A DNA stretch of 64,000 nt, taken from contig NZ_JAZIFY010000001.1 in the NCBI RefSeq assembly GCF_036634195.1, forward strand, positions 5,032,501 through 5,096,500, read 5' to 3'. Positions 34,626 to 43,083 of the stretch are shown here, one piece after another. Position 1 is the stretch's first letter. Every line of letters starts with the position of its first letter. The stretch is from Streptomyces sp. P9-A4. Lineage in GTDB: Bacteria; Actinomycetota; Actinomycetes; Streptomycetales; Streptomycetaceae. The translations under genes were made by a program, and so were the position numbers. The notes under the pieces were generated by a model that ran no database searches, was not told where the DNA came from, and saw nothing but the letters and a program-made list of their open reading frames with translations.

Positions 34626-35659
34626 GTCCGTTCCTTCGGGTCGGTGGGGGAGCGGCGGGGAAGGGTGAGGAGGAGGGCGGCGCCGCCGACGAGGACCTCG
34701 CTGAGCGTGCACACCACCCGGCTGGCGACGGCGACGGCGGTCGCCTCCTGCCAGGGCAGTACGGCGGTCAGGGCGAGCAGCAGCAGGGCCTCGCGGGCGC
34801 CCCAGCCGTCCGGCAGCACCACCACGAGGCTGGCGGCGGCGGTGGCCAGGGCGAAGCCGCCCACGCAGACCGGCAGCGCGGTCAGCGGCGGGGCGCCGAG
34901 CATCACGGCCAGCGCCCACAGATGGAGTCCGCCCACCGCCCAGGAGGCGGTGGCGGAGGCCATGGCCCGCCGCATGCCCCGGTCGCTCGCCCGGGTCCCC
35001 GGGGCGGGCCGCCGGGCCAGCCGGGCGGCGGACGAGGCAAGCCGGTGGAGCAGCCCGGGGCGTACGGCGAAGGCGAGGGTGACCGCGCCCGGCAGCACCA
35101 GCCACCAGGCCTCGGCGCCGATCGTCCACGGCGCGGCGAGCGGGCCGACGGCGAGACCGGTCAGGACGGCCACGATCAGGTTCAGCAGGAACACGGCGAG
35201 CACGACCGGCGCGGGCACCCCGGCCGCTCCGCCCATCCGAAGCTGGGCGAGGACGCCCCAGACGGCGCCCGGCACGTACTTGCCGAGGTAGGAGGTGAAG
35301 TAGATGCGGGTGGCGGTCCGGCCCGGCACGCGTGGCCCGAGGTCGGACAGGAGGGTCCGCCAGGTGGCCATGGAGAAGAGGACGGCGACGGCGTTCGCGG
35401 CGAGCGCCACGAGGAGGTACGGGACGGAGTCGGGCCGCAGGACGAGGCCGGCGAGTTCACCGGCCCGGCCGTAGAGGACGAAGCCGATGCCGGTGACGAC
35501 GGCGACGGGGAAGAGGACGGGCAGGGCGCGGCGCAGGAGACCGGGCTTGGTGCGGGCGGCGGCGGCCCCTCCGCCGGCCGGCCCCGCCGCTTCCGTGGAC
35601 CCCGCCTCCGTGGACCCCGCCTCCGTGGACGCCGTCGGTACGGCGGTGGTGAGCGTCAT
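34622..35659 (-). CDS. UPF0104/LPG-synthase-TM-like flippase
   Basis: A 345-residue membrane protein with about eight helices after a low-complexity N-terminus made of STEAG repeats. The helices carry the family's YLGKYVPGAVWGVLAQLRMG and LVVVLPDGWGAREALLLLAL segments, seen in the lysylphosphatidylglycerol-synthetase membrane-domain family that is proposed to move or act on lipid intermediates. The soluble aminoacyltransferase domain of MprF is absent. It is coupled by ATGA overlaps to the aminotransferase downstream and the UbiA gene upstream, so it probably translocates the product of the latter. Confidence 0.82.
   Translation of the reverse strand: MTLTTAVPTASTEAGSTEAGSTEAAGPAGGGAAAARTKPGLLRRALPVLFPVAVVTGIGFVLYGRAGELAGLVLRPDSVPYLLVALAANAVAVLFSMATWRTLLSDLGPRVPGRTATRIYFTSYLGKYVPGAVWGVLAQLRMGGAAGVPAPVVLAVFLLNLIVAVLTGLAVGPLAAPWTIGAEAWWLVLPGAVTLAFAVRPGLLHRLASSAARLARRPAPGTRASDRGMRRAMASATASWAVGGLHLWALAVMLGAPPLTALPVCVGGFALATAAASLVVVLPDGWGAREALLLLALTAVLPWQEATAVAVASRVVCTLSEVLVGGAALLLTLPRRSPTDPKERT
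35589..35633 (-). repeat. 15-bp tandem repeat at the flippase N-terminus
   Basis: Three nearly perfect 15-base copies encode repeated Ser-Thr-Glu-Ala-Gly. The repeats are in frame and probably vary between strains. Confidence 0.85.
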
Positions 35660-36618
35660 GACCCGAGGTGGCTGAGCGGCCACGCGCCGGCGAGCAGCGC
35701 CGACCAGAGGAGGGCGTTGGAGACGGTCATCCGGTCGCTGAACAGGGCGCGCGAGGGGTTGCCGCCGCCCGAGTCGACCACCAGCAGCTGGAGGTAGCGG
35801 GCGAGTCCGAACAGCGCGAACGGCGCGGTGAGCACCGCGACCAGCGGACCGTGCGGGCCGAACGCGGGGCTGCTCTGCACATGCAGGACGTAGCTGACCG
35901 CCGTGAGCACCGCGGTGAAGGCGAGCAACTGGTCGAGGAAGCCGAGGGTGTAGCCGCGCAGCGCGGGCCGGTGCAGCACCCCGCCGACCGCCATCTCGTG
36001 GCGCCGCTTGCCGAGGATCAGCAGCAGACAGAGCGAGAAGACGCAGAGGGTGAGCCAGCTCGGCACCGGGTTCCCCGAGGCCAGGCAGCCCTGCGCGAGC
36101 CGCAGGACGAAGCCGAGGGCGACGATGAACACATCGAGCAGGGGCACGTGCTTGAGCCCCTTGCTGTACGCGGCGTTGAGCGCGACGTACGCGGCGACCG
36201 GCCACCAGTCGACGAGCGAGGCCGTGCCGGTGAGGACCGTCAGGCCGACCGTCACCGCGAGGAGGACGGCGAGGGCGGCGGCGAAGGAGACGGCGCTCGC
36301 CACCCCGATCCGGCCGGCGGCGATCGGCCGGTGCCGCTTCTCCGGGTGCCGCCGGTCGCGGTCCCGGTCACCGAGGTCGTTGACCAGGTAGATCAGCGCG
36401 GAGGCCAGGGTGAAGACACCGATCGCGGCCAGGGCGCCGCCGAGCGCGGCACCGTCGAGCCGGGGCGCGCCGAGCAGTCCGAGGGGGACGACGACCAGGT
36501 TCTTCGTCCACTGGTGGGGCCGGACGAGAGCGGTGAGGTCGGCGAGACGACTGGGGGGACGGGAGGCAGGCGGCGGGACCGCCGGTGCCTCTCGGCCGGT
36601 GAGCGTGGGCGTGGCCAT
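35656..36618 (-). CDS. UbiA prenyltransferase, DPPR-synthase-like
   Basis: A 320-residue UbiA-superfamily protein with about eight to nine helices. The first Asp-rich motif is LVNDLGDRDRDRRHPEKRHRPIAAG (about 79-103), and the second lies near YSKGLKHVPLLDVFIVALGFVLRL. The RxHPxKxxRPIA pattern is typical of decaprenyl-phosphate phosphoribosyltransferases, which make decaprenylphosphoryl-phosphoribose, the lipid-arabinose precursor in mycobacteria. A quinone or haem role is less likely given the neighbours. ATG 36618 (MATPTLTGRE) is chosen. It overlaps the flippase-like gene by ATGA and lies 40 bases after the glycosyltransferase stop. Confidence 0.85.
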   Translation of the reverse strand: MATPTLTGREAPAVPPPASRPPSRLADLTALVRPHQWTKNLVVVPLGLLGAPRLDGAALGGALAAIGVFTLASALIYLVNDLGDRDRDRRHPEKRHRPIAAGRIGVASAVSFAAALAVLLAVTVGLTVLTGTASLVDWWPVAAYVALNAAYSKGLKHVPLLDVFIVALGFVLRLAQGCLASGNPVPSWLTLCVFSLCLLLILGKRRHEMAVGGVLHRPALRGYTLGFLDQLLAFTAVLTAVSYVLHVQSSPAFGPHGPLVAVLTAPFALFGLARYLQLLVVDSGGGNPSRALFSDRMTVSNALLWSALLAGAWPLSHLGS

Positions 36619-36658
36619 GGACGTACTCCTGTGGGGAGGGTCGTGGTCGTACGGAAGG

Positions 36659-37684
36659 TCATGCGGAGGTGGAGGGGGAGGCGGCGGGGGCCGGGCGGCG
36701 CCGCACACCGGGCCCGAAGTCCGGCTCCGTCAGCCAGCGCACGGCACCCCGGGCCGCGCCGAGCACGATCGCCTGGTGCAGCACGAAGTGGACGGCGGTG
36801 AAGTACAGGAGGAAGCCGGGGCCCCGGGTCCGCAGCGCGAACCGGCTGAGGCCGGGATCGGCGCAGGCGAAGAGCAGCGCGCACAGGGCCGGGACCAGCA
36901 GCAGCCAGGGGGTGAGCAGACCGAGCGCCAGGGTGGGCAGGGTGAGCGCGGCGGCGAGGACGCCGAGCGGGCGGTTGGCGGTGAGACCGCCCTCCCGCAG
37001 CTGCCCGAGCGCGGCGATCAGGAGCTGGGAGCGCCGGTACTGCTCCGAGAGCATCGCCCCGAGCCGGTCGACGTCGTCGTGCCGGCCGCGGATCGACTCG
37101 GTCATCAGGATGCGGTGGGTCCGGACGAGCCGCCCGCTGTACTCGACGTCCTCCGAGTCGCGGAGGTTCTCGTCGAAGGGGCCGGTGGCCTCGAAGACGT
37201 CCTTGCGGATGGCGCCGAGGGCGAAGAAGGCGGTACGGACCTCGCCGGCGGCCCGGCGGCGCCAGAAGTGGGCGTGCAGGGCGTGGTAGCGCTCCACCGG
37301 CCCGTCGTCGAAGAGCGGCTCGGGGTCGAGCACCCCGTGGACGCAGCCGAGACCGGGGTCGTCCCGGAGCAGGTCGGCGGCGTGGGCGAGGGCCTCGGGG
37401 TGGAGGGCGGTGTCGGAGTCGAGGAAGAAGAGGACCTCGCCGCGGGCGGCGGCGGCCCCCGTGTTCCGGGCGGCGGACACCCCTCGGTTGTGGGGACCGG
37501 CGATCAGGACGACGCCGAACTCGCGGGCGATGTCCCGGGACCGGTCCGTGCTGGCGTCGTCGACGACGATGACGTCGAGCGGGGCGTGGGTCTGGGCGAA
37601 GACCGAGGTCAGACAGGCGTGGAGGGTCTTCTCGTAGTTGTAGTTGGGGATGATGACGGACACGCTGGGCCGGGCCCTGGGCAT
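36659..37684 (-). CDS. family 2 glycosyltransferase, paralogue of 31075
   Basis: A 341-residue GT-A glycosyltransferase. It has VSVIIPNYNYEKTLHACLTSVF, VIVVDDASTDRSRDIA and the DxD site LFFLDSDTALHPEAL, with the ED motif NLRDSEDVEYSGRLVRTHRI. About three membrane helices lie at 235-310. It is clearly related to the enzyme at 31075 (shared NYNY and FLDSD-A-HP motifs), pointing to two successive sugar transfers to one lipid carrier. ATG 37684 is chosen over a longer frame without coding character. It is the first enzyme gene of the block. Confidence 0.87.
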   Translation of the reverse strand: MPRARPSVSVIIPNYNYEKTLHACLTSVFAQTHAPLDVIVVDDASTDRSRDIAREFGVVLIAGPHNRGVSAARNTGAAAARGEVLFFLDSDTALHPEALAHAADLLRDDPGLGCVHGVLDPEPLFDDGPVERYHALHAHFWRRRAAGEVRTAFFALGAIRKDVFEATGPFDENLRDSEDVEYSGRLVRTHRILMTESIRGRHDDVDRLGAMLSEQYRRSQLLIAALGQLREGGLTANRPLGVLAAALTLPTLALGLLTPWLLLVPALCALLFACADPGLSRFALRTRGPGFLLYFTAVHFVLHQAIVLGAARGAVRWLTEPDFGPGVRRRPAPAASPSTSA

Positions 37685-37779
37685 GGGGGTTCCTTGGGTT
37701 CCTTGGGGCGGGGGCTTTCCGCGGGGCTCTTCGGGCGGTGGGGGCTCGTGGGGTAGGGGACTCCGCGCGAGGTGGGGCG

Positions 37780-38058
37780 TCAGAGGAGCCGGAAGTCCGC
37801 GATGCGGTGGCGGGAGAGTGCGGGGGAGTGGCCGAGGAGGAGCCGGCAGAGCAGCAGCGCGTGGCCCACGGCCTCGATCTCGTCGGGGCCGCCGACGTAC
37901 AGGGCGAGGCGGACCGACCGGTCGAGAACCAGCGCCCGTGCGGACTCGAAGCGGTCCTGCGGACGGGCGAGGCACTGCAGCGTCTCGACGAGTGCGGCGG
38001 CGGACGGGGCCGGTGGGGGGTCGGTGTCCGGTGCGGGTTCGTCGTCCGGTGCCCTCAT
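37780..38058 (-). CDS. short hypothetical protein
   Basis: A 92-residue protein I do not recognise: MRAPDDEPAPDTDPPPAPSA, then an Ala/Leu/Arg-rich helical part (ALVETLQCLARPQDRFESARALVLDRSVRLALYVGGPDEIEAVGHALLLCRLLLGHSP). The coding bias is good. The start could be further upstream, because the frame continues into VIYLIGVSM, a short hydrophobic stretch, but there is no ATG/GTG there. It lies 26 bases after the secreted-peptide gene and before the glycosyltransferase, so it is probably in the same transcript. Confidence 0.55.
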   Translation of the reverse strand: MRAPDDEPAPDTDPPPAPSAAALVETLQCLARPQDRFESARALVLDRSVRLALYVGGPDEIEAVGHALLLCRLLLGHSPALSRHRIADFRLL

Positions 38059-38084
38059 CGAGACGCCGATGAGGTAGATGACGA

Positions 38085-38285
38085 TCAGCCCCAGGAGAAC
38101 CCGTTGTCGCTGTCGGTGGTCTGCGCCGCCGCCACCGTCAGGTCCTGCGCGGTGACGCTCGGGGCGGCGGGCGCCGGCTGGGCGGCGAGGACGACGGCGA
38201 GCGCGGCGGTGGCGGGGACGAGCAGGGCGAGGACGGGACGGACCTGAATGCGGGCGAAAGTGGCGAAACGGGCGGCGCTGAGCAT
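38085..38285 (-). CDS. small secreted peptide
   Basis: A 66-residue protein starting at ATG 38285 with GGAAGG 9-14 bases upstream. Residues 1-41 form a signal peptide: a basic start (MLSAARFATFARIQVR), a hydrophobic core (VLALLVPATAALAVVLAA) and an AxA-type cleavage site near APAAP. The mature part is only ~25 residues and ends TTDSDNGFSWG. It leads the glycoconjugate gene block. No family is recognised; it could be a structural or signalling peptide, or just a leader. Confidence 0.6.
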   Translation of the reverse strand: MLSAARFATFARIQVRPVLALLVPATAALAVVLAAQPAPAAPSVTAQDLTVAAAQTTDSDNGFSWG

Positions 38286-38586
38286 GGCGGAACTGCCTTC
38301 CTGGCGATGCGGATCGGGGCTGTCGGGGGAGGTCTCCCGCCGCCGCTCCCGGGCTCTGCCGGGCGGCTTCGACAGGTCCAAGACTGGCCCGGCCGAGGGG
38401 CCCTGTCACCGGAATCCGGCTGGCGCCAACCGCGTGGCCGTTTGGAGCCAGTCGGTACGCCCGGCCGCCGCGCGCCGCTGACCTGGGCGTACCGGGGAGG
38501 CGTCATGTTGCTGCCAGGCGGAAGGTGCCGGGCGCCCGTCATCTCCCGTACGGCCCCGGAATGACCTGGTCCGGCCGCCGGGCCGG

Positions 38587-38645
38587 TACGGCCCTGGTGT
38601 CCCGGGCACGTGCGGCCCCGGTGTCCCGGTGCGTACGGCCCCCGG
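38587..38645. repeat. imperfect 23-24-base tandem repeat
   Basis: Two full units built on the pattern TACGGCCCTGGTGTCCCGG (24 and 23 bases) and a partial third unit. The function is unknown. Confidence 0.6.
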
Positions 38646-38647
38646 AA

Positions 38648-38689
38648 ACGCCGAACGGCCGCACCCGGTGGGGTGCGGCCGTTCGGCGT
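38648..38689 (-). terminator. dasR terminator
   Basis: 19-bp perfect stem (38648-38666 with 38671-38689) and a GGTG loop, 17 bases beyond the dasR stop. Confidence 0.92.
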
Positions 38690-38705
38690 GTACGGGAGGG
38701 GCGGC

Positions 38706-39569
<864 letters not shown>

Positions 39570-39616
39570 TCAGGTGTCGGTCCGATAACGGACGCGACTG
39601 CCCTTCTTATACACCC

Positions 39617-39645
39617 TTGACACCCCTAAAGGTCTAGGCCAAGCT
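39617..39645 (+). promoter_or_regulatory. dasA promoter
   Basis: A perfect -35 TTGACA (39617-39622), 17-base spacer and CAAGCT (39640-39645). The first dre site covers the -10. Confidence 0.6.
39628..39643 (+). promoter_or_regulatory. dre (DasR) site 1 at dasA
   Basis: AAAGGTCTAGGCCAAG; the core GGTCTAGGCCA differs by one base from the consensus core GGTCTAGACCA. Confidence 0.75.
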
Positions 39646-39651
39646 CCGGGT

Positions 39652-39667
39652 ACTGGTCTAAACCATT
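39652..39667 (+). promoter_or_regulatory. dre (DasR) site 2 at dasA
   Basis: ACTGGTCTAAACCATT matches the consensus ACTGGTCTAGACCAGT at 14 of 16 positions, near the expected transcription start. Confidence 0.85.
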
Positions 39668-39755
39668 AAAGACCAGGTCCCAGCCCCACGAGCACTACCT
39701 GACGTATGTCTTCGCGCGGTGGGCAGGGGTTGCAGGCATCCCTGAGGAGGGTGGC

Positions 39756-41051
39756 GTGAAGCGCAAGCTCATCGCGGCGATCGGCGTCGCGGGCATGATG
39801 GTCTCTATCGCTGCGTGTGGTTCCGACAGCGACACGGGCAAGGACGGCGCCAAGGCGACGGCCGGGGGCGACAAGACCCTGACGGTCTGGGTCATGGACG
39901 GTTCCGCTCCGGACACCTGGATGGCCGAGGTGAACAAGGCCTTCGAGGCCAAGCACCCGGGCGTCAAGGTCAAGGTCGAGAAGCAGATCTGGAACGGCAT
40001 CCAGGAGAAGGTCACCACCGCCCTCTCCGAGGACACCCCGCCGGACGTTCTGGAGCTCGGCAACACGCAGACGGCCGGTTACGCCGTCACGGGCGGCCTC
40101 GCCGACCTGAGCGGTGACAAGGCCACGCTGGGCTACGACGCCTGGAACAAGGGCATGGTCGCCTCCAACGAACTGGACGGCAAGCTCTACTCCGCGCCGT
40201 GGTACGCCGCCAACCGCGTCGTCGTCTACGACAAGGCCGCCTTCAAGAAGGCCGGTGTCACCCCGCCGAAGACCCGCGCCGAGTGGATCGACGGTCTGAA
40301 GAAGCTCAAGTCCTCCGACCCGAAGTCGCAGGCGATCTACCTGCCGGGCCAGAGCTGGTACGTCCTCGCCGGTCTCGTCTGGGACGAGGGCAGCGACCTC
40401 GCGGTCAAGGACGGCGACAAGTGGAAGGGCAACCTGTCCTCCCCCGAGGCCGTCAACGCCATGAACTTCTACAAGGAGCTGGCGTCCTACTCCACCGCTC
40501 CGAAGGACAAGGACGAGGCGACCCCGCAGCAGTCGACCGACGTCGTCCCGAAGGGTGGCGTCTCCTCCTGGATCGGTCTCGGCTGGGAGGCCGCCGGCGC
40601 GGTCGACGCCATGAAGAAGGCCGGCAAGACGGCTGACTTCGGCTACTTCCCGATCCCGGGCAAGACCGCCGACAAGCCGGGCTCCGTCTTCCTCGGCGGC
40701 TCGAACCTCGCCATCGCCGAGCGCTCCAAGAACAAGGACCTCGCGAAGGAGTGGCTGGCCCTCGCCGCCGGCAAGGACTTCATGACGAAGTACGCCGCCG
40801 CCACCGAGGGTGCGCTGCTTCCGAACACGGACGCCGCGCAGTTCAAGCCCGCCGCCGGCTCCTTCGCCGAGGCCATGGCCCTGTCCTCCGCCTCCGGCAA
40901 GGTCACCCCGGTCACCCCGGGCTGGGCGAACGTCGAGACCGCCCCGAACCCGATCAAGGACTACATGACCAAGGTCCTGAAGGGTGAGGACGCCAAGAAG
41001 GCCGCGGAGGCGGCCGACAAGGTCATCAACGAGCGCATCAACCAGCAGTAA
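39756..41051 (+). CDS. dasA: ABC transporter substrate-binding lipoprotein DasA
   Basis: A 431-residue family-1 solute-binding protein for N,N'-diacetylchitobiose in S. coelicolor. The lipobox SIAAC puts the lipid-modified Cys at residue 21, after a short signal sequence (MKRKLIAAIGVAGMMV). The two-lobed carbohydrate-binding fold is seen in TLTVWVMDGSAPDTWMAEVNKAFEAKHPGVKVKVE and the IYLPGQSWYVLAGLVWDEG region. The GTG start 39756 has GAGGAGG at 39744-39750. Control is by DasR at two dre sites. A strong hairpin after the stop codon probably lets dasA be made in excess over dasBC. Confidence 0.96.
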   Translation: MKRKLIAAIGVAGMMVSIAACGSDSDTGKDGAKATAGGDKTLTVWVMDGSAPDTWMAEVNKAFEAKHPGVKVKVEKQIWNGIQEKVTTALSEDTPPDVLELGNTQTAGYAVTGGLADLSGDKATLGYDAWNKGMVASNELDGKLYSAPWYAANRVVVYDKAAFKKAGVTPPKTRAEWIDGLKKLKSSDPKSQAIYLPGQSWYVLAGLVWDEGSDLAVKDGDKWKGNLSSPEAVNAMNFYKELASYSTAPKDKDEATPQQSTDVVPKGGVSSWIGLGWEAAGAVDAMKKAGKTADFGYFPIPGKTADKPGSVFLGGSNLAIAERSKNKDLAKEWLALAAGKDFMTKYAAATEGALLPNTDAAQFKPAAGSFAEAMALSSASGKVTPVTPGWANVETAPNPIKDYMTKVLKGEDAKKAAEAADKVINERINQQ

Positions 41052-41059
41052 TCCGTAGC

Positions 41060-41098
41060 CCGGTGGTGCGGCCGGTATCGCACCGGCCGCACCACCGG
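41060..41098 (+). terminator. dasA-dasB intercistronic hairpin
   Basis: 17-bp perfect stem (41060-41076 with 41082-41098), loop ATCGC, in the 137-base gap between dasA and dasB. It is likely a partial terminator or mRNA-stabilising structure. Confidence 0.8.
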
Positions 41099-41188
41099 CG
41101 CTTTGCTGAAAAGCAGTGAACAGCGGCCCGCTCCCCCGGGCCGTGCCCCGGTGGGCGCGGGAGCCCCAGAACCGCGAGGAAAAAGACC

Positions 41189-42211
41189 ATGACCGTGGAC
41201 TCCCAGGGGACGGCGACCGCCGGTCCCCAGGACGCGCCCGGGAGGGCGGCAGGGAAGTCTCAGACTCCGCCACCCCCTTCGGGCCCGAAGGAAGTCCTTC
41301 AGCCTTCGCGCGGCAGACGCTCCCTGCCCGGCGGGCTGCTGCCGTACCTGCTCGTCGCGCCTGCCCTGCTGTCCATGGCGGTGCTGCTGCTCTACCCGCT
41401 GATCCGCAATGTGATCCTCTCCTTCCAGCAGATCAACCGGAAGGAATTCATCACCCGCGAGTCGGTCTGGATCGGCTTCGACAACTACAAGGACCTGCTC
41501 GGCGACCCGGACTTCTGGACCGTCGTCGTCCGGAGCCTCGTCTTCACCGCCGTCAACGTCGTCCTCATCATGGCGATCGGCACCGGCATAGGCCTGCTGC
41601 TCAACCGCCTCGGCAAGAAGATGCGACTGGTCCTCTCGCTGGCCCTGATGTTCGCCTGGGCCATGCCGATCGTCGCCTCCGTCACGGTCTTCCGCTGGCT
41701 CTTCGACGAGCAGTTCGGCGTCGTGAACTGGCTGATGCGCACGCTCGGCTTCGCCGGCTACGAGCAGCACAACTGGTTCGAGACCGGCTTCTCCACCCTG
41801 GTCATCATCCTGATCCTGCTCGTCTGGGGCTCCGTCCCGTTCGTCGCCCTCAACATGTACGCCGCCCTGACGACCGTCGGGACCGAGCTGTACGAGGCCG
41901 CCAAGATGGACGGCGCCAGCGGCTGGCGGACCTTCTGGGCCGTGGTCTTCCCGAACCTGAAGTCCTTCTTCATGATCACCACGTTCCTGGAGATCATCTG
42001 GATCTTCAAGGCGTTCGCGCAGGTCTACGCGATGAACCTGGGCGGTCCCGACCGAGGCTCCGAGACGCTCCCCGTCTTCGCCTACATCGAGGGCGTCGGC
42101 CAGTTCCACTACGGTGTCGCCGCCGCCATCTCCATCCTGACGATCGTGATGCTCATCGCGGTCATGTCCTTCTACTTCCGCCTGATCCTGAAGCAGGAGG
42201 AGGAGCTGTGA
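41189..42211 (+). CDS. dasB: ABC sugar permease DasB
   Basis: A 340-residue MalF-type permease. A hydrophilic, Pro-rich N-terminus (~45 residues) precedes about six helices. The ATPase-docking EAA loop is visible as YEAAKMDGASGWRTFWAVVFPNL. It forms the membrane channel with DasC; the ATPase (MsiK in Streptomyces) is encoded elsewhere. The ATG at 41189 follows a GAGGAAAAAG site. The stop overlaps dasC (GTGA). Confidence 0.94.
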   Translation: MTVDSQGTATAGPQDAPGRAAGKSQTPPPPSGPKEVLQPSRGRRSLPGGLLPYLLVAPALLSMAVLLLYPLIRNVILSFQQINRKEFITRESVWIGFDNYKDLLGDPDFWTVVVRSLVFTAVNVVLIMAIGTGIGLLLNRLGKKMRLVLSLALMFAWAMPIVASVTVFRWLFDEQFGVVNWLMRTLGFAGYEQHNWFETGFSTLVIILILLVWGSVPFVALNMYAALTTVGTELYEAAKMDGASGWRTFWAVVFPNLKSFFMITTFLEIIWIFKAFAQVYAMNLGGPDRGSETLPVFAYIEGVGQFHYGVAAAISILTIVMLIAVMSFYFRLILKQEEEL

Positions 42212-43074
42212 GCACCACCAACCCGACTCCGCAGAAGCTGCGCACCAGGAAGCCGCTCACGGTCGGCACGGTCGCCAAGAACGTCAGCGCCCTCGTGATC
42301 GCGGTGGTGTTCGTCTTCCCCGTCTACTGGATGTTCTCGTCCTCGCTGAAGCCGCAGCACGAGATCATGACGAAGGACCCCGTCTTCGTCTTCACGCCGA
42401 CGCTGGAGAACTACACGACGGCGACCGGTGTCGACCTGTTCTGGACGTACGTCACCAACAGCCTCACCGTCACCATCGGCGCCGTCCTCCTGGCCCTCCT
42501 CGTCGCCCTGGCCGCGAGCTTCGCCATCGCCCGCATGCGGTTCAGGGGACGCAAGGGCATCGTCCTCATCGTGATGCTGGCGCAGATGGCCCCCTGGGAG
42601 GTCATGGTCATCGCGATGTACATGATCTCCCGTGAGAACGACATGCTGAACAGCATTCCGATGCTCACGCTCATCTACTTCGTGATGGTCCTCCCCTTCA
42701 CCATCTGGACCCTGCGCGGCTTCATCGCCGCCGTCCCAGTCGAGCTGGAGGAGGCCGCCCAGATCGACGGCTGCACCCGGGCACAGGCCTTCCGCAAGGT
42801 GATCTTCCCGCTGCTCGCCCCCGGACTGATGTCGACCTCGCTCTTCGGCTTCATCACCGCCTGGAACGAGTTCGCCATGATCCTCATGCTGAACAAGGAC
42901 AAGGAGTCGCAGACCCTGACGCTCTGGCTGACCCAGTTCCAGACCGCGTTCGGCAGCGACTGGGGCGCCACCATGGCCGCCTCCACGCTCTTCGCACTGC
43001 CCGTCCTCATCGTCTTCCTCTTCCTCCAGCGCAAGGCCGTCGGCGGCATGACCGCCGGCGCGGTGAAGGGATAA
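42208..43074 (+). CDS. dasC: ABC sugar permease DasC
   Basis: A 288-residue MalG-type permease with six helices. The EAA loop is LEEAAQIDGCTRAQAFRKVIFPLLAPG, and AWNEFAMILML is the typical substrate-path segment. GTG 42208 overlaps the dasB stop, with GGAGGAGG immediately upstream. The operon continues 9 bases later with a GH3 hydrolase, giving one unit for import and cleavage of chitin oligosaccharides. Confidence 0.94.
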   Translation: MSTTNPTPQKLRTRKPLTVGTVAKNVSALVIAVVFVFPVYWMFSSSLKPQHEIMTKDPVFVFTPTLENYTTATGVDLFWTYVTNSLTVTIGAVLLALLVALAASFAIARMRFRGRKGIVLIVMLAQMAPWEVMVIAMYMISRENDMLNSIPMLTLIYFVMVLPFTIWTLRGFIAAVPVELEEAAQIDGCTRAQAFRKVIFPLLAPGLMSTSLFGFITAWNEFAMILMLNKDKESQTLTLWLTQFQTAFGSDWGATMAASTLFALPVLIVFLFLQRKAVGGMTAGAVKG

Positions 43075-43083
43075 CGGCTCCCC

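Larger units (their letters stand above)
38286..38705. other. 420-base intergenic region with repeats and a terminator
   Basis: No coding sequence is supported in any frame. It must hold the promoter of the minus-strand glycoconjugate block at its left side. The right half holds imperfect tandem repeats (38587-38645) and the dasR terminator (38648-38689). I could not pick out a convincing -10/-35 pair. Confidence 0.6.
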
